Assembly (NCBI GenBank): GCA_934183185.1
Contig: CAKPSO010000014.1
Coordinates: 1 to 36,529, forward strand
Source of the DNA: an uncultured Bacilli bacterium
GTDB lineage: Bacteria; Bacillota_I; Bacilli_A; RF39; UBA660
Length of the DNA stretch: 36,529 bases
Direction: 5' to 3'
Numbering within the stretch: position 1 is the first letter of the stretch; each line of letters opens with the position of its first letter. The position numbers and the translations under genes are program-made. Of this stretch, positions 17,116-24,463 are shown piece by piece. Below the pieces are notes generated by a model. That model was not told where the DNA came from. It did no database searches and was given only the letters and a program-made list of their open reading frames with translations.

Positions 17116-17328
17116 ATGTTTAGAAATTGTTGCTATGATAGACAAAATGATGTTAACAACACTTTTAATGCTGAAAATATGGATGTAGATATGAACATTG
17201 AAATGAACGCCAATCAGATAGATGCTATGACACCAGCTATGCAAGGTGGAGTTCAAAGACCAATAATTGAACCCATGCAAGAAAGAGTTGTAAATCGTAC
17301 GATCATGCATGAAGTCCCACAAGAGTGA
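17116..17328 (+). CDS. CotD-family spore coat protein, 5' part of a split gene
   Basis: A 70-codon frame starting FRNCCYDRQND, Met/Asn-rich, and ending QERVVNRTIMHEVPQE before TGA at 17326-17328. CotD proteins carry, after a similar segment, a Val-Pro-His/Cys-Pro-x-His-Thr...Val-Asn-His-x-x-Phe-x-His block and a C-terminal Cys-Cys-Asp-Tyr. That missing block is found in frame 7.1 kb downstream at 24467-24604. The four bases CAAG at 17320-17323 recur at that site in the same frame. Joining there gives a 113-residue protein reading HEVPQGHVCPMRTK across the joint. As it stands, this frame yields a truncated protein. Ribosome site TAGGAGG. Confidence 0.8.
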   Translation: MFRNCCYDRQNDVNNTFNAENMDVDMNIEMNANQIDAMTPAMQGGVQRPIIEPMQERVVNRTIMHEVPQE

Positions 17329-17339
17329 TAATTTATGAT
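17302..17339 (+). other. Left attachment site candidate of the intervening element
   Basis: The shared core CAAG is at 17320-17323. ATCAT (17302-17306) and ATGAT (17335-17339) are arms of an imperfect inverted repeat whose centre falls between 17320 and 17321, inside the core, as expected for a serine-recombinase site. Crossing over with CAAG at 24467-24470 would restore the coat frame. The core is short, so the exact crossover bases are uncertain. Confidence 0.5.
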
Positions 17340-17426
17340 AGACCAAATTTTATATACTTTATAACTTGAATCATTTTTTTAAGTCAAATATGAATTTAGA
17401 GTAAGAATTAACTAGTTAATTGGTAA

Positions 17427-17455
17427 GACAAGTAGTAGTGCTTGTCCTATTTTTT
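17427..17455 (+). terminator. Rho-independent terminator
   Basis: Stem GACAAG/CTTGTC with an 8-base loop, followed by CTATTTTTT. It lies just inside the left end of the element and would stop transcription from the truncated coat gene. Confidence 0.65.
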
Positions 17456-17494
17456 AATGTTCTAAATTTATTTTTAATATTACATATGCATTAT

Positions 17495-17521
17495 ACATTT
17501 TAGGAATATTTTCATAAATTA
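17495..17521 (+). promoter_or_regulatory. Sigma-K-like promoter of the collagen-like gene
   Basis: AC at 17495-17496, 16 bases, then CATAAATTA (17513-17521), an exact CATANNNTA. No good sigma-A pair is seen. Confidence 0.5.
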
Positions 17522-17576
17522 AAATATAAGAATTTATATGAAAATTAATTCTAAAAAAATTAAAGGAGGTTGTATA

Positions 17577-18551
17577 GTGAACAATTGTAATGATTATGAA
17601 AGAATAAAAAAGCAAATTAAAGAAGAAAGAAAAAAATGTCAATTTTGTTATATTCAGGGTCCAACCGGACCAAAAGGTGAAAAAGGAGTAGAAGGAAAGG
17701 TTGGCCCACAAGGTATTCCTGGACCAAAAGGAGAAAAGGGTGATATAGGCCCACAAGGAATTAAAGGCGAAAAAGGAGAACAAGGACCATCAACTATTCA
17801 AATTGGAAATATAGAAACAATAGCTCCTACCGAAGAGGCTGAAGTCATAAATGTTGGAACCCCAGTAGATGTAGTTTTAGATTTTAAAATTCCAAAGGGA
17901 GAAAAAGGTGATCAAGGAGATACTGGACCAAGAGGGTTACCAGGAGAAACAGGGAGAACTGAACATATTGCCATAGATGAAACAGAAACATTAGAACCGG
18001 GAGAAGCAGCTATTGTTACAGATACTTTTGAAAATTGGGTCCATCATTTAGCATTTTCAATTCCAAAAGGAGAAAAAGGAGATATTGGAGATAGAGGCCC
18101 ACAAGGTCCAGCAGGCCCTCCAGGGACAGAATTTATATCTTCCTATGGAATTAGATATACAATGACCGAAACTCAACTTACTTTACCACAAGGAGTTGAT
18201 ACTATAATTCCGTTACCTGAAAAAGGAGCTGCTTTTCTTACAGAATATCCAGATGGTAATTCTATTAAAATAAAAGAAAATGGAGTATATCTTATATCAT
18301 ACTTACTGTGTGGTGCAACAAATGAAGAATGTTCTATAACTATGTCTGTTAGAGCCAATGATATATTGCAACCAGCTACGAGTGCAACAAGTGAATTTAC
18401 TGCTCAAATGATTAATAGTATAAGTGGGACTACTATTGTATCACTACAGAGCAATGATCTTATAACATTAAATATTAAATCATCTAATGCTGTTAATATG
18501 AGATTTAATGGAAGTACAAATGCAATGCTAAGTGTTATTAAAATACATTAA
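17577..18551 (+). CDS. Collagen-like BclA-type spore-surface protein
   Basis: 324 residues from GTG 17577, chosen because AAAGGAGG at 17562-17569 is correctly spaced; an in-frame ATG at 17538 lacks a site. A Cys-containing N-terminus is followed by three Gly-X-Y blocks rich in GPKGEKG and GPQG: about 28-71, 108-126 and 165-183. Two similar ~37-residue inserts of beta type separate them (IGNIETIAPTEEAEVI and IAIDETETLEPGEAAIV, each ending F-x-I-P-K-G). The C-terminal ~140 residues resemble the C1q/TNF-like trimer domain of exosporium BclA (ENGVYLISYLLCG, NDLITLNIKS). There is no signal peptide, fitting assembly on the spore from the mother cell. It is cargo of the element. Confidence 0.85.
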   Translation: MNNCNDYERIKKQIKEERKKCQFCYIQGPTGPKGEKGVEGKVGPQGIPGPKGEKGDIGPQGIKGEKGEQGPSTIQIGNIETIAPTEEAEVINVGTPVDVVLDFKIPKGEKGDQGDTGPRGLPGETGRTEHIAIDETETLEPGEAAIVTDTFENWVHHLAFSIPKGEKGDIGDRGPQGPAGPPGTEFISSYGIRYTMTETQLTLPQGVDTIIPLPEKGAAFLTEYPDGNSIKIKENGVYLISYLLCGATNEECSITMSVRANDILQPATSATSEFTAQMINSISGTTIVSLQSNDLITLNIKSSNAVNMRFNGSTNAMLSVIKIH

Positions 18552-18575
18552 GAATAGATAAATTCTATTCTTTTT
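18551..18575 (+). terminator. Rho-independent terminator of the collagen-like gene
   Basis: Stem AGAATAG/CTATTCT (18551-18557, 18565-18571), loop ATAAATT, then TTTTT. It begins at the last base of the stop codon. Confidence 0.75.
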
Positions 18576-18584
18576 AATTACTTC

Positions 18585-18608
18585 ACTTTAAATTTTTAAC
18601 ATAAATTA
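18585..18608 (+). promoter_or_regulatory. Sigma-K-like promoter of the beta-helix gene
   Basis: CATAAATTA at 18600-18608 is identical to the -10 proposed for the collagen-like gene. AC dinucleotides lie 13 (18585-18586) or 18 (18580-18581) bases upstream. The leader would be very short. Confidence 0.4.
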
Positions 18609-18620
18609 TTACAAAGGAAG

Positions 18621-20486
18621 GTGATAATTATTCAAATAATAGATAATAATACAGTTGTTATTACAACTAGTGATGAATTAAAACAAGTTTTGAGTGAAGA
18701 TAATAATTATAATTATATTTATTTAGGAAATGATATTACTGCAACAAGTGGTTTTACTATAAATAGTAATAAAAGTAAGGTAACTATAGATGGAACATAT
18801 AACAATATAAAATATACCTATACAAATAATTTAAGTTTAGAAGAAACGGTTATAAAAGTAAGTACAACTAATAAAAGAATTATATTAAAAAATATGAATA
18901 TAGTATCTTCACATGGTTATGGAGTTATTTATGTTCCATCTCATCCAAACTATTCTAACGTGGTAGTAGAATATAATAATATAAATTTTAGTGGAATCGA
19001 ACTTTCACAAAATTATTATGGAACTACTAAAATTATAGATTCTGTTTTAGAAGTGAAAGATACTAATAATGTTTCTGCACAAAGAGCCTGCAATTCCAAT
19101 AGAATCATAATAGATGGAAATACAACAATTACAAGCGATTCAAATACAAATACAATTTTCTTTTTTAATGATGTTATACCATCATTAGTTAAAATTATGC
19201 CAAATAGTAGAGTAAGTATTACGACTAATAGAGAATTTATGAATGGAACTAATAGGTTAGATTTAATAGTAGGACATGGTGCAGAATTTCTTTTAACAAC
19301 AGGGAATGGTTTTGCAATAACAACAACACATGGTGCTAGAAATGTTTTAATAGAAGAAATGGCTAATTTTACATTTATTGAAAAAAGCCATCAAAGAGTT
19401 CCAATGTGGAATGTATTTGGAGATTTTAAAGTTTCAGAAGGTGCAAGCATATCCGTAATAAACACATACATGACAACACCATCAGATAACTATAATATTT
19501 ATTTTAAAGGAACTAATCAGAAGTTTATATTAGATAATCCAAAATATGTAAATATCTATACTAAAAATGCAAATGTAGTTTATACCAATAATCCTGTTGA
19601 TTTTATGTTTACTTTTAGTAGAATAAATATGTGGATATATGCTTTAGATTATACGTCTGCATGTACAATTGATGATACACCAGCACTTTATTGGTATAAA
19701 GAAAACAATTTAGCAGAAATAGCAGGTGTATTAAATAAAGACACTACTACTATTACATCTCATAATTTTACGGATACTGAGTTAGACTTATTATCAGATA
19801 TAAATAGTTTTTCATTTCAAAATAAAAAAATATTAACAATGGGACTTTTAAAAACAAATATTCATCCAATTATAGCTTCCAAAGATACTATCTCTGGTCA
19901 TACAATGCCATATGCAAATGTTAAAATAGAATATGATAATAAGAGTATAGTAGCATCAGCAGATGAAAATGGTTTGTTTGAAGCAAATATTGATTCTGTT
20001 ATTCCAGATAACACAAGAGTTAAAATAACATCTTGTCTAAACAGTTGTTTTTCTGAAAGAAAAGTAACCACACCATTTAATGGGGAGTTAACCCTTTTAA
20101 AAGCAACAGGTAATATTCCTTTTAGTATGACACCATCATCTACTCAACCCATCATTTTGCCTAAAAAAAATGAAACAGTAGTAACTGTAGTTGATAGTAG
20201 AATTAATAGTACTAATTGGAAATTGTATATAAACTATATAAATCCAATGATAGAAAGTACTGGGAAAGTATTAATTGACTCATTATTTTTTAAGAAATTT
20301 GATAATGAAGAAATAGCATTAAAAACTAATAAAAAATTGATATATGAATCAAGTGATAATGGAGGAAATACAAATGTTAGTAATGTTACGTTTTCTACCG
20401 ATAGGGGACTATTTTTGAAACCTAGTAAAAGTTTACTAGAAGATGAGGATTATTCTACTTTAATTATTTGGAGTGTTGAGGAATAA
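18621..20486 (+). CDS. Beta-helix (pectate-lyase-like) protein with WxL-like C-terminal domain
   Basis: Up to 621 residues. The first ~400 have short repeated beta strands with Asn/Thr turns (IIIDGNTTITSDSNTNTIFF), typical of right-handed beta-helix adhesins. A CnaB/Ig-like unit follows (about 430-490, HTMPYANVKIEYDNKS). The last ~110 residues fit a WxL cell-wall-binding domain: VVDSRINSTNWKL with Trp533-Lys-Leu535, and the closing strand YSTLIIWSV. No signal peptide is present, unusual for WxL proteins and consistent with a spore-surface role. The start is uncertain: the frame begins at GTG 18621, only two bases after AAAGGA, while the site AGGAAGG would suit an ATT at 18627 or 18630. It is cargo of the element. 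Confidence 0.75.
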   Translation: MIIIQIIDNNTVVITTSDELKQVLSEDNNYNYIYLGNDITATSGFTINSNKSKVTIDGTYNNIKYTYTNNLSLEETVIKVSTTNKRIILKNMNIVSSHGYGVIYVPSHPNYSNVVVEYNNINFSGIELSQNYYGTTKIIDSVLEVKDTNNVSAQRACNSNRIIIDGNTTITSDSNTNTIFFFNDVIPSLVKIMPNSRVSITTNREFMNGTNRLDLIVGHGAEFLLTTGNGFAITTTHGARNVLIEEMANFTFIEKSHQRVPMWNVFGDFKVSEGASISVINTYMTTPSDNYNIYFKGTNQKFILDNPKYVNIYTKNANVVYTNNPVDFMFTFSRINMWIYALDYTSACTIDDTPALYWYKENNLAEIAGVLNKDTTTITSHNFTDTELDLLSDINSFSFQNKKILTMGLLKTNIHPIIASKDTISGHTMPYANVKIEYDNKSIVASADENGLFEANIDSVIPDNTRVKITSCLNSCFSERKVTTPFNGELTLLKATGNIPFSMTPSSTQPIILPKKNETVVTVVDSRINSTNWKLYINYINPMIESTGKVLIDSLFFKKFDNEEIALKTNKKLIYESSDNGGNTNVSNVTFSTDRGLFLKPSKSLLEDEDYSTLIIWSVEE

Positions 20487-20493
20487 TGCCTTT

Positions 20494-20521
20494 ACGAAAA
20501 AATAGAATAATTCATAAAATA
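20494..20521 (+). promoter_or_regulatory. Sigma-K-like promoter of the 20541-21427 gene pair
   Basis: AC at 20494-20495, 17 bases, then CATAAAATA (20513-20521). It is the fourth CATANNNTA motif directly upstream of a gene in this locus. Confidence 0.45.
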
Positions 20522-20540
20522 TATTGTAATGAGGTGAAAT

Positions 20541-20906
20541 ATGGCCAATGATTATATTTATATTAAACTTTGTAATAAGGAAAATATAAATCATTATAAT
20601 TTGAAAGTTAAGCTAATAAATAAATGTAATAAGATTATTTTTGATGGAACAACAAATTGTTTTGAAAAAGTAAAAATATCAATATGTGATAACGAGGTGT
20701 ATAAGCTAGTTGTATATTCTAATTTATCAATTATAAAAATACCCTTAATAGCAAAAAAAAATAGAGTTTATTGTATAAATATTAGAAATAAAAATCCAAA
20801 TAACAGGAAACATCTTATTACGATTAGGCTAATGGATAAATATAATCCAAAAATTAAAATTAAAGGAGGAAAGTTAATAATATGGCAAGACATACAATCC
20901 CAATAA
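20541..20906 (+). CDS. Small hypothetical protein of the element (121 aa)
   Basis: Ribosome site GAGGTGA seven bases before ATG. The product is basic and beta-strand-rich (YIYIKLCNKENINHYNLKVK; VYKLVVYSNLSIIKIPLI), with four cysteines, no signal peptide and no membrane helix. It looks like a small beta-sandwich (carboxypeptidase-regulatory or Cna-B-like), but I cannot name a family. Its last 25 bases overlap the next gene in another frame, so the two are probably coupled. The absence of a secretion signal fits the neighbouring putative spore-surface proteins. Confidence 0.7.
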   Translation: MANDYIYIKLCNKENINHYNLKVKLINKCNKIIFDGTTNCFEKVKISICDNEVYKLVVYSNLSIIKIPLIAKKNRVYCINIRNKNPNNRKHLITIRLMDKYNPKIKIKGGKLIIWQDIQSQ

Positions 20907-21427
20907 CCAATGGTAAAGGAAGCATTGAATTAGTAAATGGTGTATATAATGCTACAGCAGTAGTAGGAGGTTATGATGCTTCTACCTTAAATCCAAAACA
21001 AGTAACTATAGTAGAAGGCACAAATGATTATGCTTTTACCATAAGTGCAAAAGGAGTTTTAACACTTCATGTTACTGATACAGGAGATAAAACTACGGGT
21101 GTCCAAATTATAGGAGCAAAATTCATAAGAACAGATAATACTGGTACTATAATCGGTGTAGAAGCAACAACTGATGTTGATGGAAATGCAATATTTAATA
21201 ATGTTCCATTTGCTTCATCAGGAAGTACAGAAATCTATTATAAACAAATTACAAGTGATGGAGGTCATACATTTGATGATGGCGTAAAATCTATTATTAT
21301 GACTTCAGAAACAGAAACTGTTGAAATAGCAAATCCTGCAGCACCTATTAGAAATATAGTGCTTACTGATGCAAGTTTTCCTAATATACCAATAAAAGAC
21401 GGCCAAATAAAATTAGAAGATAATTAA
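20882..21427 (+). CDS. CnaB/SpaA-like beta-sandwich protein
   Basis: 181 residues. Two prealbumin-like units are visible: ISAKGVLTLHVTDTGDKTTGVQIIGAKFIR is the first strand pair, followed by GVEATTDVDGNAIFNNVPF, the signature T-D-x-D-G-x-A-x-F-x-x-V/L-P-F of Cna protein B-type/SpaA domains. There is no signal peptide, sortase motif or anchor. AAAGGAGG lies 12 bases before ATG, slightly far. It overlaps the preceding gene by 25 bases and ends before a hairpin at 21498. It is likely a structural surface component in the same cargo set. Confidence 0.75.
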   Translation: MARHTIPITNGKGSIELVNGVYNATAVVGGYDASTLNPKQVTIVEGTNDYAFTISAKGVLTLHVTDTGDKTTGVQIIGAKFIRTDNTGTIIGVEATTDVDGNAIFNNVPFASSGSTEIYYKQITSDGGHTFDDGVKSIIMTSETETVEIANPAAPIRNIVLTDASFPNIPIKDGQIKLEDN

Positions 21428-21497
21428 TAGGAAGCAGATTATAATATGTATTGATTTTAAAGCTGAATCATAATTTAAAAGTAGAATTATATAATTT

Positions 21498-21526
21498 ATA
21501 AGACAGGTGTCAACTTGTCTTATTTG
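21498..21526 (+). terminator. Hairpin terminator after the CnaB-like gene
   Basis: Stem ATAAGACA (21498-21505) and TGTCTTAT (21516-21523) with a 10-base loop and a weak T-rich tail. Its core resembles the terminator at 17427. Confidence 0.55.
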
Positions 21527-21590
21527 TATTCTTTAAAACTTAAATAAAAGAATATGAAATAATGATAAATATATGAAAAGTGTTATAATA

Positions 21591-21628
21591 AAATTATTGA
21601 ATAATACTAATAAGTATATTGCTATAAT
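21591..21628 (+). promoter_or_regulatory. Two extended -10 motifs in the gap
   Basis: TGTTATAAT (21591-21599) and TGCTATAAT (21620-21628) lie between the cargo genes and the recombinase relic. No good -35 is seen. They may be left from a promoter of the decayed recombinase unit, or be chance in AT-rich DNA. Confidence 0.3.
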
Positions 21629-21637
21629 AAAGTAGTA

Positions 21638-21857
21638 GTTGACAAAGAAACATTTTATGAAGTAAAAAAGAAGAACTCTAAAAATGTAGGCAGAAATGAA
21701 AAAAAGAACATAATTTGTTAAATGGAGTTTTGTACTGTGATGATTGAGGTTATAGAATATAAGTTCAAATAAGAAGAAAAACTGACAATAGATGCCATAC
21801 TATTTGTAATTATTACAGGACCTATATTAAAGAAAAACGTTATAAAATAAGTATATA
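21638..21857 (+). pseudogene. Relic of a serine recombinase (zinc-ribbon region)
   Basis: Translation gives VDKETFYEVKKKNSKNVGRN, then after a frameshift HNLLNGVLYCDD, a stop, and further RRKTDNRCHTICNYYRTYIK. This parallels VDKETFYEVQKRIPKNVGRN, HLLDGLLYCGDC and RRKKDNRCYIICNYYRTYMK of the intact recombinase at 22305-23870. At least one frameshift and two stops interrupt it, and one cysteine of the CxxC pair is lost. Only the C-terminal zinc-ribbon part remains, so it is a decayed copy or a remnant of a replaced recombinase. Confidence 0.85.
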
Positions 21858-22050
21858 ATTAGTATTATTGTTCAAATTTATTATCCTGCTTTTATAGGAC
21901 TTCAGATTTATGATAAACAACTAAATTAACTAAAAAATATGATTTGACAAATAATATTTAATGGGCAAGCATCATCACGAAAGGGTATGATGTATATGAA
22001 TTTTAAAGGAATAATCTACAAAAAGTTAACCCCCATAAGTAATACTAAAT
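21858..22050. other. Non-coding gap
   Basis: No open frame with a ribosome site is visible. The only structure is a 6-bp inverted repeat CATCAT/ATGATG around 21970-21995. The gap separates the recombinase relic from the leader of the intact recombinase unit. Confidence 0.4.
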
Positions 22051-22058
22051 TAATATGC

Positions 22059-22104
22059 AATAAGATATTTATACAATTTAATATTACTAAAATAAGATAT
22101 TTAT
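22059..22104 (+). repeat. 14-bp direct repeat upstream of the recombinase operon
   Basis: AATAAGATATTTAT occurs at 22059-22072 and again at 22091-22104, starts 32 bases apart (about three helical turns). Between them lies TATACAAT (22070-22077), which can serve as a sigma-A or, with TAATATG at 22051-22057, a weak sigma-E-like promoter. The pair could be an operator or recombinase-binding sites. Confidence 0.5.
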
Positions 22105-22134
22105 CAATAAATTTAAGTGAGGTGTACAAAATTT

Positions 22135-22311
22135 ATGGATAAGTACAAAATAAATTTTATTTTTGATAATAAAAAAGATATAAATGATATCTTAACAAAT
22201 GTATTAAATAAAGAAATAAAAAAATATATTGAGATGATTTGTATAAATGACAAAAAAGAGGAAACATCATCATGCACGAGATTTTCTCTAGAAGGAGGTA
22301 AGAATTGTTAG
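22135..22311 (+). CDS. Small protein encoded directly upstream of the serine recombinase (58 aa)
   Basis: I place the start at ATG 22135, about ten bases after GAGGTG; the in-frame GTG at 22117 overlaps that site. The product has a short beta start (KYKINFIFDNKK) and a Lys/Asn/Glu-rich helix, then a Cys-containing tail. It has no recognised family. Its 3' end contains the recombinase ribosome site AAGGAGG and overlaps the recombinase start by seven bases, so the two are translationally coupled. A small basic protein here could be a recombination directionality factor, but nothing in the sequence proves it. Confidence 0.6.
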   Translation: MDKYKINFIFDNKKDINDILTNVLNKEIKKYIEMICINDKKEETSSCTRFSLEGGKNC

Positions 22312-23870
22312 AAAATAAAATTACGATATATAATGTTGGTATTTATATAAGATTATCTCGTGAAGATGATGATAAAGTATATGAAAGTGAGAGTATTACA
22401 AATCAAAAGAGTTTATTACTTCAATATGCCAAAGAAAACAATTTAAGAATTTATGATATTTATATTGATGATGGATATAGTGGAACTAATTTTGATAGAC
22501 CTGATTTTAATAGACTATTAAATGATATTGAATTAGGTAGGGTTAATATGGTTATTACTAAAGATATGTCTAGACTTGGAAGAGATTATATTGGTACTGG
22601 TAATTTAATTGAAAAGTATTTTCCAGAACATAATGTTAGGTATATTGCACTTACTGATAACATAGACACATTTTTAGATAATTCTAATAATGATATTGCA
22701 CCATTTAAAGCAATTATGAACGATATGTATGCTAAAGATATTTCTAAAAAAATTAAATCAAGTTTAAGAGCAAAACAAAAAGAAGGTAAGTTTGTTGGTA
22801 GCAGAACTCCATTTGGATATGATCAAGATTCAAATGATAAAAATCATTTAATTATTAATGAAGAACAAGCATTAGTTGTAAAAAAAATATTTGATATGTG
22901 TTTAGAAGGGTTATCTTTTTTTAAAATAGCAAGAGAGTTAACTAATGAAGGTGTAAAAACACCAGCACAATATTATAATTTTAAATGGAAAAGCAATAAA
23001 ACCATAAAATACGGAAAGTGGCATTCTAAAACAATAAGAGATATTTTGACTAATCAGATATATATAGGTGATATGGTACAAAATAGAAGAAGTAAAGTAA
23101 ATTATAAAGTAAAAAAAGTTGTCAGAAATAATCCAAAAGACTATATAATTATAGAAAATACTCATGAACCTATTGTTGATAAAGAAACCTTTTATGAAGT
23201 ACAAAAAAGAATTCCTAAAAATGTAGGAAGAAATGAAAAAAAAGAAAATCATTTATTAGATGGGCTTTTATATTGTGGTGATTGTAGTCATAGAATTTCT
23301 ATACAAGCAAGAAGAAAAAAAGATAATAGATGTTATATTATTTGCAATTACTATCGAACTTATATGAAACAAAAACTTTGTACAACTCATTCAAATAATT
23401 ATGATGAATTAGAAAAAATAATAGTTAATTCATTAACTAATATGTGTTTAAATTATACTAATAAAGATAAAGTTAAAAATAATGTATTAAATAATTTAAC
23501 TGAAGAAAATAAATTTAATAGCAAAAAAGAGTTAGAAACACTAACTAATGATATTAAACAAATTAAAGATAATTTAGACATTATTTATATTGATAAATTA
23601 AATAAAAAGATAACTGAAGAGCAATTTGAAAGAATAAAAGTAAAATTAGAAAACGAATTAAATATAAAACAAAGAAGATATAATGAATTAAATAATACTA
23701 TTAATAAAAATATTAATGAAGAATATAAAAAGAAAATGATTAATGAATATATTAATAAATTTTTATCTATGAGTGAACCTAGTAGAGAATTGATAATTAA
23801 TTTAATTGATAGAATAGAAATTTTTGAAAATAAAACTATTAACATAAAAGTGTCGTTTACCAATAATTAG
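22305..23870 (+). CDS. Large serine recombinase
   Basis: 521 residues from TTG 22305, supported by AAGGAGG at 22291-22297. The N-terminal resolvase domain has GIYIRLSRED with catalytic Ser18, then SGTNFDRPDFNRLLNDIE and the conserved MSRLGRDY. The Recombinase domain is at about 175-290. The zinc ribbon has Cys324-x-x-Cys327 (YCGDCSHRI) and CNYYRT...C. A Lys/Glu/Asn-rich coiled coil spans about 395-470. Length and architecture match TnpX/Ccr/phage-type integrases, which insert and excise elements. It is the only intact recombinase in the element and lies about 600 bases from the right junction. The homologous relic at 21638 suggests repeated acquisition. Confidence 0.93.
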   Translation: MLENKITIYNVGIYIRLSREDDDKVYESESITNQKSLLLQYAKENNLRIYDIYIDDGYSGTNFDRPDFNRLLNDIELGRVNMVITKDMSRLGRDYIGTGNLIEKYFPEHNVRYIALTDNIDTFLDNSNNDIAPFKAIMNDMYAKDISKKIKSSLRAKQKEGKFVGSRTPFGYDQDSNDKNHLIINEEQALVVKKIFDMCLEGLSFFKIARELTNEGVKTPAQYYNFKWKSNKTIKYGKWHSKTIRDILTNQIYIGDMVQNRRSKVNYKVKKVVRNNPKDYIIIENTHEPIVDKETFYEVQKRIPKNVGRNEKKENHLLDGLLYCGDCSHRISIQARRKKDNRCYIICNYYRTYMKQKLCTTHSNNYDELEKIIVNSLTNMCLNYTNKDKVKNNVLNNLTEENKFNSKKELETLTNDIKQIKDNLDIIYIDKLNKKITEEQFERIKVKLENELNIKQRRYNELNNTINKNINEEYKKKMINEYINKFLSMSEPSRELIINLIDRIEIFENKTINIKVSFTNN

Positions 23871-24000
23871 ATATAGTAATCTAGTTATCATGAAAAGTGA
23901 TTCAACTGAATTTAATTGATGGATTATACTGGATGCCCATTCTTGGACTGAAATATACATAAAAAATGATAAATTTTTAATATATAAATAAAAGTGGGCT
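23871..24000. other. Short non-coding stretch
   Basis: No coding frame, hairpin or promoter that I can support between the recombinase stop and the tnpB relic. Confidence 0.4.
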
Positions 24001-24450
24001 CGAATCATTATTAAATAAAAAAGAGTCAAGAAGATTAAGGCTAATTAAAAGAATTAGTAGTAGAATACTAATTTCTAAAAAAGTAGATAGTTGTAGTTTA
24101 AGAAATAGTATTTTTAATTTGGAATATAGCTATAAAAATTTCTTTAATAAAAGAAGTGGATATCAAGTATTTAAAATAAATTTAGTAAACAAAGTTATAG
24201 AACTACTTGTATAAAGAGTAGTTATAAAGGTAAGAACTATAGTAGAAATAGATTTAAAAAATAAGAAAATAAAATCACCTAAATTAGGACTTGTTAGTAT
24301 TAGAGGCTATCGTAACTTAAATGATATAAATGGAAATATTATAAATGCTATGTAAGTGTAGTAGTAGAGAAAACAGAATTTATAAAAGAAAAAGTAAAAC
24401 CAACTAGTATTGTAGGAATTGCTTCAAAAGAACATTATGGATTAAAATAA
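24000..24450 (+). pseudogene. Decayed IS200/IS605-family tnpB
   Basis: Pieces of TnpB are readable in three frames: KVDSCSLRNSIFNLEYSYK then NFFNKRSGYQVFK (about 24080-24180), SKQSYRTTCIKSSYKGKNYS (about 24180-24240), VEIDLKNKKIKSPKLGLVSI then RGYRNLNDINGN (about 24240-24355), and YVSVVVEKTEF...PTSIVGI (about 24358-24430). These match the conserved TnpB path from the VDS-x-x-L and GYPxFK helices through SYRT and LPxLGxVxIRGYR to the RuvC I strand, where the homology stops. Frameshifts make it non-functional, and the RuvC active site and zinc ribbon are absent. It lies just inside the right junction. Confidence 0.8.
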
Positions 24451-24463
24451 ATCTATCAAAAAA

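Noticed and set aside
17116..17328. The 70-codon coat frame as a complete short gene
   Set aside because: It stops exactly where CotD proteins have their conserved His/Cys block, and that block is found in phase at 24467.
17454..17783. 109-codon Phe-rich frame on the - strand opposite the collagen-like gene
   Set aside because: It is the complement of the Gly-X-Y repeat coding region; no independent start signals.
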